Made by a program: the position numbers and the translations under genes
The notes under the pieces: model-generated
Told to the model about the DNA's origin: nothing
What the model saw: the letters and a program-made list of their open reading frames with translations, nothing else
Database searches by the model: none
In this document: one piece after another, positions 53,501 through 60,760 of the stretch
Layout of the letters: each line of letters opens with the position of its first letter
Numbering within the stretch: position 1 is the first letter of the stretch
NCBI GenBank assembly: GCA_008933995.1
Contig: WARS01000026.1
Coordinates: 5,098,501 to 5,162,500 of the forward strand
From: Datnioides undecimradiatus
Lineage: Eukaryota; Chordata; Actinopteri; Lobotiformes; Datnioididae
Direction: 5' to 3'
Length of the DNA stretch: 64,000 nt

Positions 53501-56500
53501 CATTTGCTACTTGTAAATGTAATTATACTAATTTGACTTTAGATGCAGAATGTATGAAGTCATCTGACACAGCGCATCTATTTTGCATTACAACAGAGGA
53601 TACATGAGATATTATAATTATGTAAATAAACACACACAAAATTACTCCATCTGTTGAATATCTGTCTCTCACCCCATAATTTAATTCGACATCAGGTTGA
53701 TCTTTGCCCATTTAAGGTCACAGACGCGCTCACACACTCAGAGTTCAGTTCAGTCCCAGGATCCTCTGGGATCAGCATTTCTCCTTGGATGGCACACTCG
53801 CCCAGCCTCTCACAAAACCCGATATGGACTCAGGGCATGCATTTTCTACATAGTTTACCTAACATCGACTCGAGAATATGGCGTATGATGTCATTTAATT
53901 TCTGCTCCAATGAGGTGCTGAGTGCCAAACTGGGTACATAGGCCTTCCAAACATAACTGTGTTTTAAGGGATATCATTTTTCATCAAGAGGCACTAAAGT
54001 GTCTTTTTTTTTTTTTTTTTTTTTTTTTTATATATACATTTTTTAATATCTACAAAGCATTTATTTTGATTCATGGTATTTAAAATTTAGAATCCATTTT
54101 ATTTTTTCTTGATTTTATTGGTAAAAAAAAAATTGAAAAATGCATACTTTACTTACTGTAAGAGACTGACTATGAGGAATTTGTAGTACAGGGACAATTA
54201 CGTAAGTGTTCTTTATTATGTTCTCATAAGTGATCGTCATTACTTCTGTATGTCTAACCGAATATCATGTTTTCTATAACACGAATCATGACATTTTCTA
54301 CACCAATAATAAGCATATGTTTTGAGTTGCAAATGGGCACGTTCAGTATTAGAGACATACTGTGTGTGCGTGTGTGTAGGTGTGTAAGCGTGTGGATGGG
54401 TGTTTGTGTGTGTGTGTAAAATAGAACAGTGTTATTACTGGTTCAGTGCGGTTTCCTGTTGATGTGGCTTCATGCATTTTACCTTGCCACAGACACATGT
54501 GTGGACACACATGGCCATCCTTCACCGTTCAGTGTTACAAAACACAGACAGTAGTCTGGGGAGAGGGAGAGTATGAACTATATGACTTAAAGTCTGGGGA
54601 ACCAAGACACGGAGAAAAAAAATCTGATGAGTTTTGAGAGAAATATAATCAGCATGGAGGCAAAGCCAGGTTTAAAATACCTTCACTGAAGACATAAAGT
54701 AGATACACAAGTTTGGAGATAGAAATGAGGGAATAAAGACAAGGATCGAAGAGGATCAGAGAATAAGAAAAAGTCAAACTGTAGTAAGAATCAATACCAA
54801 GCATGAGGGTGAAGAGCAACATAGGCTGAAACTGAGAGGTGAAGAAAAGATCTGGATTCATGGAGGTTGGCACTGTCCTGTGATTCCTGCGAAGCCACTA
54901 GCAGGCATCTTGTTTCTAACATATAACAGATGGCCCTTATGGCCCTGTGAACCTCATCTTTAAAGAAAGTGGGGGCCTCTCCTCTTTTCCCTTCTCTACC
55001 ACTGACACAGCAAGAGATGGAAACAACCCTGTGACCTCTGCCAGTCAAACCATGGCAAAATGTAATCACGTGTCTCCTGTCCTAAAAGTTTGAAGATTGA
55101 TGTTTGAAGTGTTTTCTGCAGAAACAAAACTCATTTGAAATGTATTAAAGCATAATGATTCAAATAAGATATTAAATCTACAGCATACGGTTCTCTTATC
55201 TATTTATATGTGTTTTGTTGACTACATAAAGATGTCCACCACATTAACCTTTTACTATTTGGTGTATGAGTTCCAGGTTGCCAAGCCTGTTAATTGTCAC
55301 ATTAAATAATGTATTTTATTTATAAATGTGTGGGGAAAATGTGAAAGTAAGTGTCATCACAAACTCTAAAAATTCAAGGATTTGTGAGGGCTATATCTCA
55401 TGTCTGTTTGTCACTGTGTTCATTGGGCTACAGGCATATGATATAGACAGTAAAACACAGCAATAACTACACCTATGCAGTACTTAATAAGCAAATGTGA
55501 ATCTTAGATTAAGTGATGCCTCAGATTCCGGAAAAATTACATGTGTTCATACAGACAATAAAGCGACAAACCATGATATTTGTATTATGAGATTTTTGTC
55601 ATGGTTCAATTTTAATGGAGAGAGGATAAATGAAAATATTTCTCGTCCAGCTTCACTCTGGGCTCTGACAGCGTCTGTGTCTTGTTGTGGTTCAGATGTT
55701 TTTCTGCCTTGTGTTTCATTGATTTTCCATCCAATTTCCCATCCGGAGGAAATTGGGCTATGCAAAAACAATTGAGCAAAGGAGCTTGTCTGGAACTGGA
55801 ATAAACAATCTCCCTTTTGGTCATCACCCTTCCACATGGCCCTGAATAATGCATTTCTTTACTTTCTTTAGCTTCTCTCAGCCATGAGCTGTATGCTAAA
55901 ATAATATTTGGCAGCATTAACCTCAACAGTACACTCCGTCCGAGTAAGACCATTCCAGATAAGCATCGCCGACAGCTTCCTCTGGTCTCACTCACACCTC
56001 TTATGTACGCCATGTATCGTTGTGCACAACAGTTAGTGGTCCAGCCACATGGTACACACCAGCAAACCCCCCCCATGTATACACACACACTCCCTCTAAC
56101 CCAAACCCAGATCCAGCTACAAAGCTCCTTTTGTTTCATTGCACTCAAGGAAAATGGCAAAGCACGCAACCCTTTCATGGCAAAATCGGAGTTAGTGCAA
56201 GCAACAGCGTAGGGGCAAAAAGGGGAAGGGAGGCAGCTGAACATGTTTTCTTGCCCCATCTGGAAAAAGTTGCATGTGTATACGCATACAATTGAAGACT
56301 CTTTCTCTCACGTATTTATGTATGGTACATTACAGCAAAGCAATTTTCTGCTATCAGTGCTAATAGAGGATGCAGAGGGTGGAGTTTAATAAGCGTAATC
56401 TACCAACATTCAGGTGACTCCAATCTGATACTTTTCCTGACGTTATTACTGTCTAATGACCACCATCAGATATGGCAGATGGGACTCAGGCCTGTTTTTA

Positions 56501-58224
56501 TCCTAATTTCGCATGTGGCGAACACGCAAGAACAGAGCAAGCAGTAACCAAAGGCCTGGGCAGCAGTTTACACAGCAAGCACACGTATAGATTATTTATT
56601 TATGTAATGTAAGTCATCACTCAATGTGAGTCTATAACACAACAGATTGTAGCAGGGAGTTTTTCATGAAAGTGATGAAGTGGCTGAGCAGGCTGCTTTT
56701 AGAGGTCACTGCACAGAAATCTGAGACGTTTCACACAAGGAATCAAGGCTGAGACTGGAAGTTTGTGTTTTGGTGAGTCTTTAAGCTCTGACTGGTTTGG
56801 TGAGGGACAATGTTTGGAATAGCATTGTGGGGCTTTTTGGGGGGGCACAAAATGGTATGTCATGCTAGTGCAGCCCTTTCAGGTCTTACCTGTTCTTTCT
56901 CTCCGCTCTGGGTTTTCTGTAGCCATGGTCTGCTGCTCCCACTCCAGCCCCTCAGACTCCCACTGGCCCTGCACAGGCCCCTTCTCCTCCTCACTTGATG
57001 GGAGGTCCGCCTCACACCCTTCTGAAAGCTACACACAGAGATGCCTTTGTCAGTGAAGGAGCCTTGCTCTCAAGGAGGAAGTGATGGTAAGATTGTACAG
57101 AGTGCTCTTGGTCACATAACCACAAAACATTATACCAGTGGCTGTTTTTTTCCACGATTCCCTGCATCTTTTTCATCCTTTTCTCCATTACACACTGAGC
57201 AAGAATGCAACAGAAATCGTTGAGGTCCAACTTTTGCCACAGAGCTTGGACAAGAACTGCTTCTCAGACAGCAGATTTTAATCTTTATTTAAAACCCAGC
57301 AGCACCAAGGTAGAGGTTAATACAGGCAAGCAGAGTTATCAGACCTCTGCAGGGAAGGAAGGAGATTACAATCACTGTTGTGTTTTTTGCCACTCTCTGC
57401 CAGGGTGGAAATGATTTATGAAGATAAACGTTTTTTTTAAAGAGAGAGCAGAGCTTCAAAGAGAGACCCCTTTGGATCATTTGGTACATCTGTGTGTTTG
57501 AATTTCCAGATGTTTCCAGATGCTGGATGATGAAATAGTATTAAATTCATACTTACGAATGACTGATAATTGATATTGCTGCCATAAAACCAGCAAGAAC
57601 ACATATTACTTACTACAGGAGACCAGATCCCCTCAGTTTTAGTGGTACCAAAGTTTTTAAAATGCAGACACATCTATGTGAGTGCTGAAAAGAGACCAAG
57701 AAGAAAGGAAGAGGAAGTAAAAGGGATGGGAAGAAAGGAAAGAAGGAAGAAAATTGCCTGGTTGCAGTGAAGCATTGGACCTGCATGAGTTTGTTTATGG
57801 TCAGATGGTTTAATCACCATTACTCTGCTTCCTGTTCCTCTGAAACATCCAAGATTCCTCCTAAGCACTGAACAGAGACTTGCAATTCTTCCATCCCCCT
57901 TTCTTTCTCTTCACTCTGCTTGTCTGCCTTGACCATTTTAGGCTTATGACAAAAGTTACAGAGATGACATAAAATAAACCTGCCATGTAACGATGTGGGT
58001 CAGAAATAAGCTGGACGTCATGCCCTGAAAAATGATTCCACGTGTGCCTATTGTATTTCTTTTTAAATTTGTGGCAGTGTGTCTTCATACAAACAGTCGG
58101 TAAATACACAAACAGAATGACAACTCACCCACTGTTGATTGGGCATGGCCACAGAAGTAAGCACGTCAGCCATTGCTCCCAACATCTGGTCAGTGCGTCC
58201 CTGATTCTTCTGTAGAGCCTTCAT
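15680..58224 (-). CDS. arhgef25: Rho guanine nucleotide exchange factor 25 (p63RhoGEF), long isoform
   Basis: Exons, in transcript order: 58224-58129, 57028-56890, 27718-27411, 23252-23128, 22677-22611, 22253-22150, 21905-21836, 20305-20216, 19694-19602, 19139-19089, 18977-18900, 18782-18591, 18322-18142, 17280-17051, 15805-15680; 649 aa. p63RhoGEF is a Dbl-family RhoA exchange factor activated directly by Galpha-q/11. The sequence shows a Ser-rich linker ([12 protein letters not shown]), a complete DH domain ([15 protein letters not shown] through [20 protein letters not shown] to [20 protein letters not shown]) and a PH domain from [10 protein letters not shown] to the [16 protein letters not shown] helix, which carries the Galpha-q contact in the human protein. 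The C-terminal tail ends LAQLAEDDL. Every junction keeps the frame. Trio and kalirin GEF2 modules are the closest alternatives, but the N-termini and the tail identify ARHGEF25. Teleosts can have two copies; I cannot say which this is. Confidence 0.9.
17051..17280 (-). CDS. arhgef25: arhgef25 exon: Galpha-q contact helix and C-terminal tail
   Basis: Begins with CC, completing an Ala codon with the last G of the previous exon, then [20 protein letters not shown] and a Ser/Pro/His-rich tail ending YALRD. The donor is GTAGGT after GAT, phase 0. A short in-frame tandem repeat near 17080-17100 encodes QGQGQG. Confidence 0.87.
18142..18322 (-). CDS. arhgef25: arhgef25 exon: C-terminal half of PH domain
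   Basis: Encodes [22 protein letters not shown] through the final PH helix [18 protein letters not shown] and one base of the next codon. Acceptor TTCCAG; donor GGTGAGT. The first bases of the exon (GTGAGC) themselves resemble a 5' splice site. Confidence 0.92.
18591..18782 (-). CDS. arhgef25: arhgef25 exon: N-terminal half of PH domain
   Basis: 64 codons from [15 protein letters not shown] through [16 protein letters not shown] to YIFKNSIK; phase 0 at both ends. The segment [12 protein letters not shown] is the typical PH beta-strand pair of the Trio/p63RhoGEF class. Confidence 0.93.
18900..18977 (-). CDS. arhgef25: arhgef25 exon: DH C-terminal helix
   Basis: 26 codons, [17 protein letters not shown] followed by NVGRLQGFE, joining DH to PH; phase 0 at both ends. 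Acceptor TTTTAACAG, donor GTACAT. Confidence 0.93.
19089..19139 (-). CDS. arhgef25: arhgef25 exon: DH segment, 17 codons
   Basis: A micro-sized exon encoding [17 protein letters not shown], phase 0 at both ends; too short for ORF-length filters. Acceptor TTGAGCAG, donor GTTGGT. Flanking exons (LLLK before, KAVEV after) join it exactly as in p63RhoGEF. Confidence 0.92.
19602..19694 (-). CDS. arhgef25: arhgef25 exon: DH core helix (CR3)
   Basis: 31 codons, [16 protein letters not shown] and [15 protein letters not shown]. This is the most conserved DH helix, which packs against Rho switch regions in the family. Phase 0 at both ends; CA-rich sequence follows the donor. Confidence 0.95.
19742..19779. 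repeat. A-rich simple tract
   Basis: Interrupted poly(A) in an arhgef25 intron (poly(T) in the transcript), about 50-85 nt upstream of the exon ending at 19694, in the polypyrimidine/branch region for that exon. Confidence 0.7.
20216..20305 (-). CDS. arhgef25: arhgef25 exon: DH segment
   Basis: 30 codons, [19 protein letters not shown] then [11 protein letters not shown]; phase 0 at both ends. [18 protein letters not shown] is nearly invariant in the p63RhoGEF/Trio/kalirin group. Confidence 0.95.
21764..21799. repeat. (GT)n microsatellite next to an arhgef25 donor
   Basis: Eighteen GT units on the plus strand, (CA)n in the arhgef25 transcript, starting 37 nt after the 5' splice site of the exon at 21836. 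Confidence 0.95.
21836..21905 (-). CDS. arhgef25: arhgef25 exon: DH segment before CA repeat
   Basis: Completes an Asp codon and encodes [18 protein letters not shown] and LFIKH. Acceptor CTATAG, donor GTGAGT. A (CA)n run on the transcript strand begins only 37 nt into the following intron. Confidence 0.93.
22150..22253 (-). CDS. arhgef25: arhgef25 exon: DH segment
   Basis: 34 codons plus two bases, [19 protein letters not shown] to [14 protein letters not shown]; donor GTAAGT after the split codon. Acceptor CTTGCAG. Confidence 0.94.
22611..22677 (-). CDS. arhgef25: arhgef25 exon: DH CR1
   Basis: Completes a Met codon and encodes [18 protein letters not shown] and LIVE. The Glu of LIETEKHYV corresponds to the conserved DH CR1 glutamate that contacts Rho. 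The exon begins GTATGT right after the acceptor AG, so a donor-like motif abuts the acceptor. Confidence 0.93.
23128..23252 (-). CDS. arhgef25: arhgef25 exon: acidic linker into DH
   Basis: 41 codons plus two bases: [14 protein letters not shown], then acidic and Ser-rich sequence, then [11 protein letters not shown]. Acceptor CACCTCAG, donor [17 protein letters not shown] leads directly into the DH start; the acidic part is poorly conserved in the family. Confidence 0.88.
26291..26349. repeat. (GT)n-rich microsatellite
   Basis: Imperfect GT repeat with GC and AG interruptions in the intron between the exons at 27411 and 23252. Confidence 0.9.
27411..27718 (-). CDS. arhgef25: arhgef25 exon: first shared exon, Ser-rich linker
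   Basis: Enters in phase 1 (completing Asp of [13 protein letters not shown], compare human [13 protein letters not shown]), then Ser/Pro-rich sequence, a basic [15 protein letters not shown] patch like the linker ahead of the Trio GEF2 module, and Pro-rich sequence to HREL. The donor CTG/GTGAAA gives phase 0 and fits the next exon. An earlier donor after GAGCGTCAG would remove about 40 residues, so the 3' end is less certain than the 5' end. Confidence 0.8.
29172..29202. repeat. (GT)n microsatellite
   Basis: Short GT run in the 17-kb arhgef25 intron. Confidence 0.9.
30840..30975. repeat. Fragment of a dispersed 'ATTAATCGATTA'-type teleost repeat
   Basis: Contains degenerate 'attaatctgctagttgtctt' and 'gaactgattaatcaattggt' blocks that match, in reverse orientation, the same family as the copy at 39590-39905. 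Family assignment is from memory. Confidence 0.4.
33959..33983. repeat. (CA)n microsatellite
   Basis: Short CA run in an arhgef25 intron. Confidence 0.85.
34093..34530. mobile_element. MITE-like element with imperfect terminal inverted repeats
   Basis: The left end (34093-34116, starting ATTAAATGGGCATTCCA) pairs with the reverse complement of the right end (34507-34530, ending GGCATGTCCCTTTAAT) at about 18 of 24 positions. The interior of about 0.4 kb is noncoding and ends in an A-run. No clear target-site duplication was seen. Size, noncoding interior and TIRs fit a miniature DNA transposon of a fish family, probably old. Confidence 0.5.
35607..35648. repeat. (TG)n microsatellite
   Basis: About 20 uninterrupted TG units in an arhgef25 intron. 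Confidence 0.95.
38641..38700. repeat. (GGA)n purine tract
   Basis: Sixty bases of almost pure purine, mostly GGA units, giving an artificial poly-Glu open frame. On the arhgef25 transcript strand it is a pyrimidine (TCC) tract. Confidence 0.85.
39336..39400. repeat. Short fragment of a dispersed fish repeat
   Basis: The 'gcccttgagcaggacactga' and 'accctaccacccccgagggc' segments resemble the '...cttgagcaaggcactgaaccc...' block found in a high-copy teleost repeat. It is only a fragment, assigned from memory. Confidence 0.35.
39590..39905. repeat. Old copy of the 'ATTAATCGATTA' teleost repeat
   Basis: Starts 'gagctgaaattaattattg', continues through 'tgctacttttctttgcctta' and 'gtaaactag', and ends 'tctgacatcttagaccaaac' plus 'aattgatcaattgattaata'. 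Order and spacing match a very abundant percomorph dispersed repeat whose two ends are partly complementary TAATCGATTA runs. This copy is diverged. Confidence 0.55.
40287..40340. repeat. (GT)27 microsatellite
   Basis: The longest perfect GT run in the window, in an arhgef25 intron. Confidence 0.97.
44127..44184. repeat. (GA)n microsatellite
   Basis: GA repeat with a few GACA interruptions, about 0.7 kb inside the intron that follows the short-isoform first exon. Confidence 0.9.
44895..45000 (-). CDS. arhgef25: arhgef25 alternative first exon, palmitoylation-type N-terminus
   Basis: Start ATG at 45000-44998 with A at -3, 35 codons plus one base, donor GTCAGT. Encodes MKGG, a His/Arg stretch, GCGCQHLF and [15 protein letters not shown]. 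The start is placed by alignment to the human MRGGHKGG...[14 protein letters not shown]-terminus. The open frame continues upstream, but that sequence is not conserved. Confidence 0.87.
45473..45525. repeat. (GA)n tract upstream of the short-isoform first exon
   Basis: GA repeat on the plus strand, CT on the arhgef25 strand, about 0.47 kb upstream of the start codon at 45000 and so within or next to the likely alternative promoter. CT/GA tracts occur at many vertebrate promoters; a function here is only a possibility. Confidence 0.85.
45987..46108. repeat. Poly(T) and (GT)n tracts
   Basis: A T-run at about 45987-46000 and a GT run at 46069-46108, upstream of the short-isoform exon. Confidence 0.85.
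46110..50520. other. arhgef25 intron sequence upstream of the short first exon
   Basis: No supported exon or RNA gene. The longest open frame, minus strand 47333-47779 (148 codons), has no recognisable domain or flanking splice evidence. A G-run lies near 48439. Confidence 0.45.
50527..50578. repeat. (AT)n microsatellite
   Basis: About 25 AT units with one phase slip near 50561. It lies immediately before the retrotransposon remnant and may mark its insertion neighbourhood. Confidence 0.92.
51113..51391 (+). pseudogene. gag N-terminal fragment
   Basis: ATG at 51113 ([10 protein letters not shown]), then a coiled-coil-like Ala/Gln-rich stretch and Pro-rich sequence. After about 51330 the frame is lost relative to the capsid part downstream, and the middle of the capsid found in intact elements is missing, so there is an internal deletion plus a frameshift. 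Confidence 0.7.
51326..52037 (+). pseudogene. gag C-terminal fragment with zinc knuckle
   Basis: In another frame the sequence resumes with [10 protein letters not shown] and [10 protein letters not shown], typical of gypsy gag, then a CCHC zinc knuckle [14 protein letters not shown] at 51786-51827. The last part runs out of the protease frame. This is not a functional gene. Confidence 0.75.
51980..52516 (+). pseudogene. Retroviral-type aspartic protease fragment
   Basis: Carries the active-site motif DSGADANI at 51980-52003, directly preceded by an in-frame TGA at 51977-51979. The later [11 protein letters not shown] segment is typical of the gypsy protease C-terminus. The frame shifts again before RT. 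Confidence 0.7.
52517..52980 (+). pseudogene. Reverse transcriptase fragment
   Basis: Contains TKLDLRNAY (catalytic Asp), [15 protein letters not shown] and [10 protein letters not shown] with the YLDD box at 52898-52909. The start is frameshifted relative to the main part (52679-52984) and the domain stops abruptly after HHVQTVL, before the RT thumb and RNase H. Confidence 0.82.
52984..53320. repeat. Dispersed teleost repeat abutting the retrotransposon remnant
   Basis: Segments such as 'tcagctacagcaggctgctg', 'cccactgctcagtactaaac', 'gactgagttaataacttgct' and 'aggtcaaaggtgcagataag' resemble a high-copy percomorph repeat (assignment from memory). Its left edge coincides with the point where the RT reading frame is lost. 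Confidence 0.45.
53321..56885. other. arhgef25 intron sequence
   Basis: No supported exon apart from the one at 56890. A 215-codon minus-strand open frame at 55612-56259 is long for chance but has no recognisable domain and a Trp/Cys/Val-rich low-complexity core. Confidence 0.4.
54004..54029. repeat. Poly(T) tract
   Basis: Twenty-six T residues followed by ATATATAC. It could be the tail of a minus-strand retroposed element, but no body was recognised. Confidence 0.85.
56890..57028 (-). CDS. arhgef25: arhgef25 long-isoform exon 2, acidic
   Basis: 46 codons plus one base: [17 protein letters not shown], then Glu/Gln/Trp-rich sequence to NPERRERT. Acceptor CTGTGTGTAG; donor GTAAGA. It enters in phase 0 and leaves in phase 1, exactly what is needed between the exon at 58129 and the exon at 27718. 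The human counterpart is also acidic and variable, so support comes mostly from phase and position. Confidence 0.72.
58129..58224 (-). CDS. arhgef25: arhgef25 long-isoform first exon
   Basis: 32 codons, [18 protein letters not shown] followed by [14 protein letters not shown], donor GTGAGT, phase 0. It resembles the alternative human N-terminus (MK...GRTDRILGVM...ALPGQ). The ATG at 58224 has A at -3. An in-frame ATG 75 nt upstream (58299) would add 25 residues with no known counterpart. Confidence 0.78.
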
Positions 58225-58299
58225 TTTTTTCCCCAACACCGAGAAATAAAAACACTCCTCAAATGATTCTCCTCTGCTGCTGTGACCTTTGATCTCCAA

Positions 58300-59880
58300 C
58301 TCTTACACAATCTTTCGCTCTCTCTGTGTCCTCTATCCCTCTTGTCAGCCTGTTTTCTTCTCCTTCAGCTCTTGTCTCACAGCACACTGTCCCACAGTTT
58401 GGAGCTGAGCCACCGCAGCCTGCCTTGTTCTGCCCTGCCACACAGGAAACCTCATGCATATGAATAATTGATCCTGGGAGAAGGGGGAACTGTTTCTGCC
58501 CGGACCTGGTTGCATGTACTTGAGCAGGAGCTTCCTTCCCTTCCTCCTTGTCCCTCTCTTACTTCCCCCAGATCAGACACAGGTGAGCTGGCTGGATGTG
58601 TCTCTAACTCTGGCTTAGTCCAGTGAAAATGATCCACCTTGTGCTCTCAGGGAAAGCTTTCTCTGGGTGCTCTGAAGATTTTCTTGGGCCCTCTTTAGCA
58701 GAGTCAACTGTCCTCTTCTTAGCTATCCCAAATGGGGAGTCTATAGAGTGGAAGACACAGCTTGATCTTCTTCTTTCCTTTTGTCTAAGTGCTGAAACGG
58801 TGAGCCGTGACTTCAGGACTGAGCACATCACCCTCCCTGAAATCCTCCTTTCTTGTTCTTCATTGGCTATAACGGATCACCACCCCCTCCCCAAAACCTC
58901 TCCTCCTTCCATCATTCTCTCTCTTCTTTCATTTTTTTTCCTCTTTGACTTCACTACCTGGATTTTTTCCCATCTCAAACTATCGCAATCTTTTTCTATA
59001 TCTCTCTCTTATGGTCTCTCTTTGAACTATCCTGGCACCCTACACACTCTCTCTCATCTTTGCTCAAGTCTCAGGCAGTGACACATGGATTGTGTGATCC
59101 CTTGAGCAGCAGGGCAGCCCAAATAAGGCATGAACACACAGCCCATGAACTCAGCTATTTAGGAGACTGTCACCGATTGCACACACATCTTACACAACTT
59201 CTTTAACTGCTGAAAAGCAGATTATAAACAGGTATTCGAAGGCTCATAACGCTGTTTGCTGACAGAGTGAAGCTGGTTGTATTGTAAAAAATGATTTTGC
59301 ATGCATCTGAGTGTATCATACAAATATTTCCTTTTTACTGGAAAGCACCAACACAACTTCATTCATATTTCAGGCCCTGAGAATGAATCTGTATTCATAG
59401 GAATACGTCACATTACAATAATTATGATAACATTGCTGGAGTTAAAATCCCCAATGATTAAATCATCCCAAAGTTACTCTGCAGCATGTAATCTCCAATA
59501 GAAACATATAAATCATTCTTCCTACACTGCCACTGTGCCACGTTACTCCACACATACTCTTTTTTATCTCCAGTCACATTCATTTTAAGAATAAATTCAC
59601 AAATATTTGACATGTGAATATGTACCTTAACACTGACAACAAAACGAGGAAGTAAAAGGAGGCGCCTCAGTTCTGTACAATTACAGAACCAGGTCCTCAT
59701 TGGTGGTTTGACAGATAAGATGTTGACTCGAACAGCAAGAGAGTATACATTTACATCTCGACTCATAAATAGAAACAAGTCCACAGCCATCTCAGGGCTC
59801 TATGTATATGCTTGTGCAGAACAGTGTTTTAAGCTAAATTTTATTATGCAGACATTAAACAGGTATAATTTTTGCCATGT
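58300..59880. other. Upstream flank / probable promoter region of the arhgef25 long isoform
   Basis: Lies 5' of the long-isoform start on the minus strand. It has CT-rich stretches and an ATGCATATGAAT element (58454-58465) that combines an octamer-like site and a CATATG E-box. No TATA box at a convincing distance was recognised. A plus-strand 152-codon frame (58623-59081) looks like a chance ORF. Confidence 0.35.
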
Positions 59881-59907
59881 TTACCTCCTTAGTTAACCCT
59901 TTAAGAA

Positions 59908-59995
59908 TGCTAGCATGCTAACACTTGGCAATTATCACTAAACACAGAGTACTGCTGAGGCCAATGGTGTAACTTCTGGTATTTGGGATTTAAAA
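59908..59995. repeat. Fragment of a dispersed 'TAGCATGCTAAC' teleost repeat
   Basis: The run 'gctagcatgctaacacttgg' followed by 'actaaacacagagtactgct' and 'gaggccaatggtg' matches, with mismatches, a very common fish repeat. Only a short piece is present. Confidence 0.5.
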
Positions 59996-60289
59996 AACAG
60001 CTGTCTAGATTAAATGGCTGTTATTTCGAGTTACGGGTTTTATGCTTCTAAACGTGGACAGGTCTGAAATTATCATCTTAATCCTTTTAAAGTTCAAATC
60101 CAACCTTGACCGGGTCTTTTACAGATGTATCATCAGTGTTTAGCAGGTTTTATCTTTGCTGTAATCATTATTTTTCACATATTATAGTCATTTTCCCTAA
60201 AGCTCAAAATATCCCTCACATTTGTATCTTCTAAACATCTTTGAACACAGCGACTTATGAGGGATTAAAGTAAAATTCCTAAAGATTTA

Positions 60290-60760
60290 GTTTATAATTG
60301 ATGACACCAATTTATGCGTCATTTTTAAGCCTGAAGAAACAAAGCTTTGCAAAATAGGGTTTTTAACAAAATCCATAGATTCTCAGACAGTATCTTTTAC
60401 TCAATGGAAACTATGATCCACACTTTTCTTTTATCTATAAATTCACCTACAGCTGTTCTGTAACGAGTATGTCCAGACTGCAGACAGTCCAAAATGTTGC
60501 TACATCTCATAAGACAACAAAATCACTCATTTTGGCTTCAACTTCTTGGTTTGCTTGTTGTTTCCTCAGGTTAAATTTTTTTGAATTACAGGCATATTTT
60601 GTTCAACCTGTGTCTCAGAGTTTTTAAACTCCACCAAGCCGAAGAGCAGCCTGAGATCCTAATGCTGTCCTGTTTTGGTCACACACACATTTTGGGTCAA
60701 GGGTGACTGAGCTTCCTCCATGAGAGCTTCTGGTGTCTTAATTTAAATGTATAAATTATT
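60290..60760. repeat. Possible decayed non-LTR retrotransposon fragment (L2/Rex-like)
   Basis: 'Gatgacaccaatttatgcgt' with 'aagcctgaagaaac' near 60298, and 'ccagactgcagacagtccaa' near 60472, recall the RT end and 3' region of fish L2/Rex1-type LINEs. No frame survives. This is weak, from-memory recognition. Confidence 0.33.

Noticed and set aside
58623-59081. 152-codon plus-strand frame upstream of the arhgef25 long isoform
   Set aside because: Ser/Leu-rich translation of a CT-rich tract, no domain; not supported as a divergent gene.
60085-60110. 'GTTCAAATCC' resembling a tRNA B-box
   Set aside because: No A-box or cloverleaf could be formed around it; an isolated match in AT-rich sequence.
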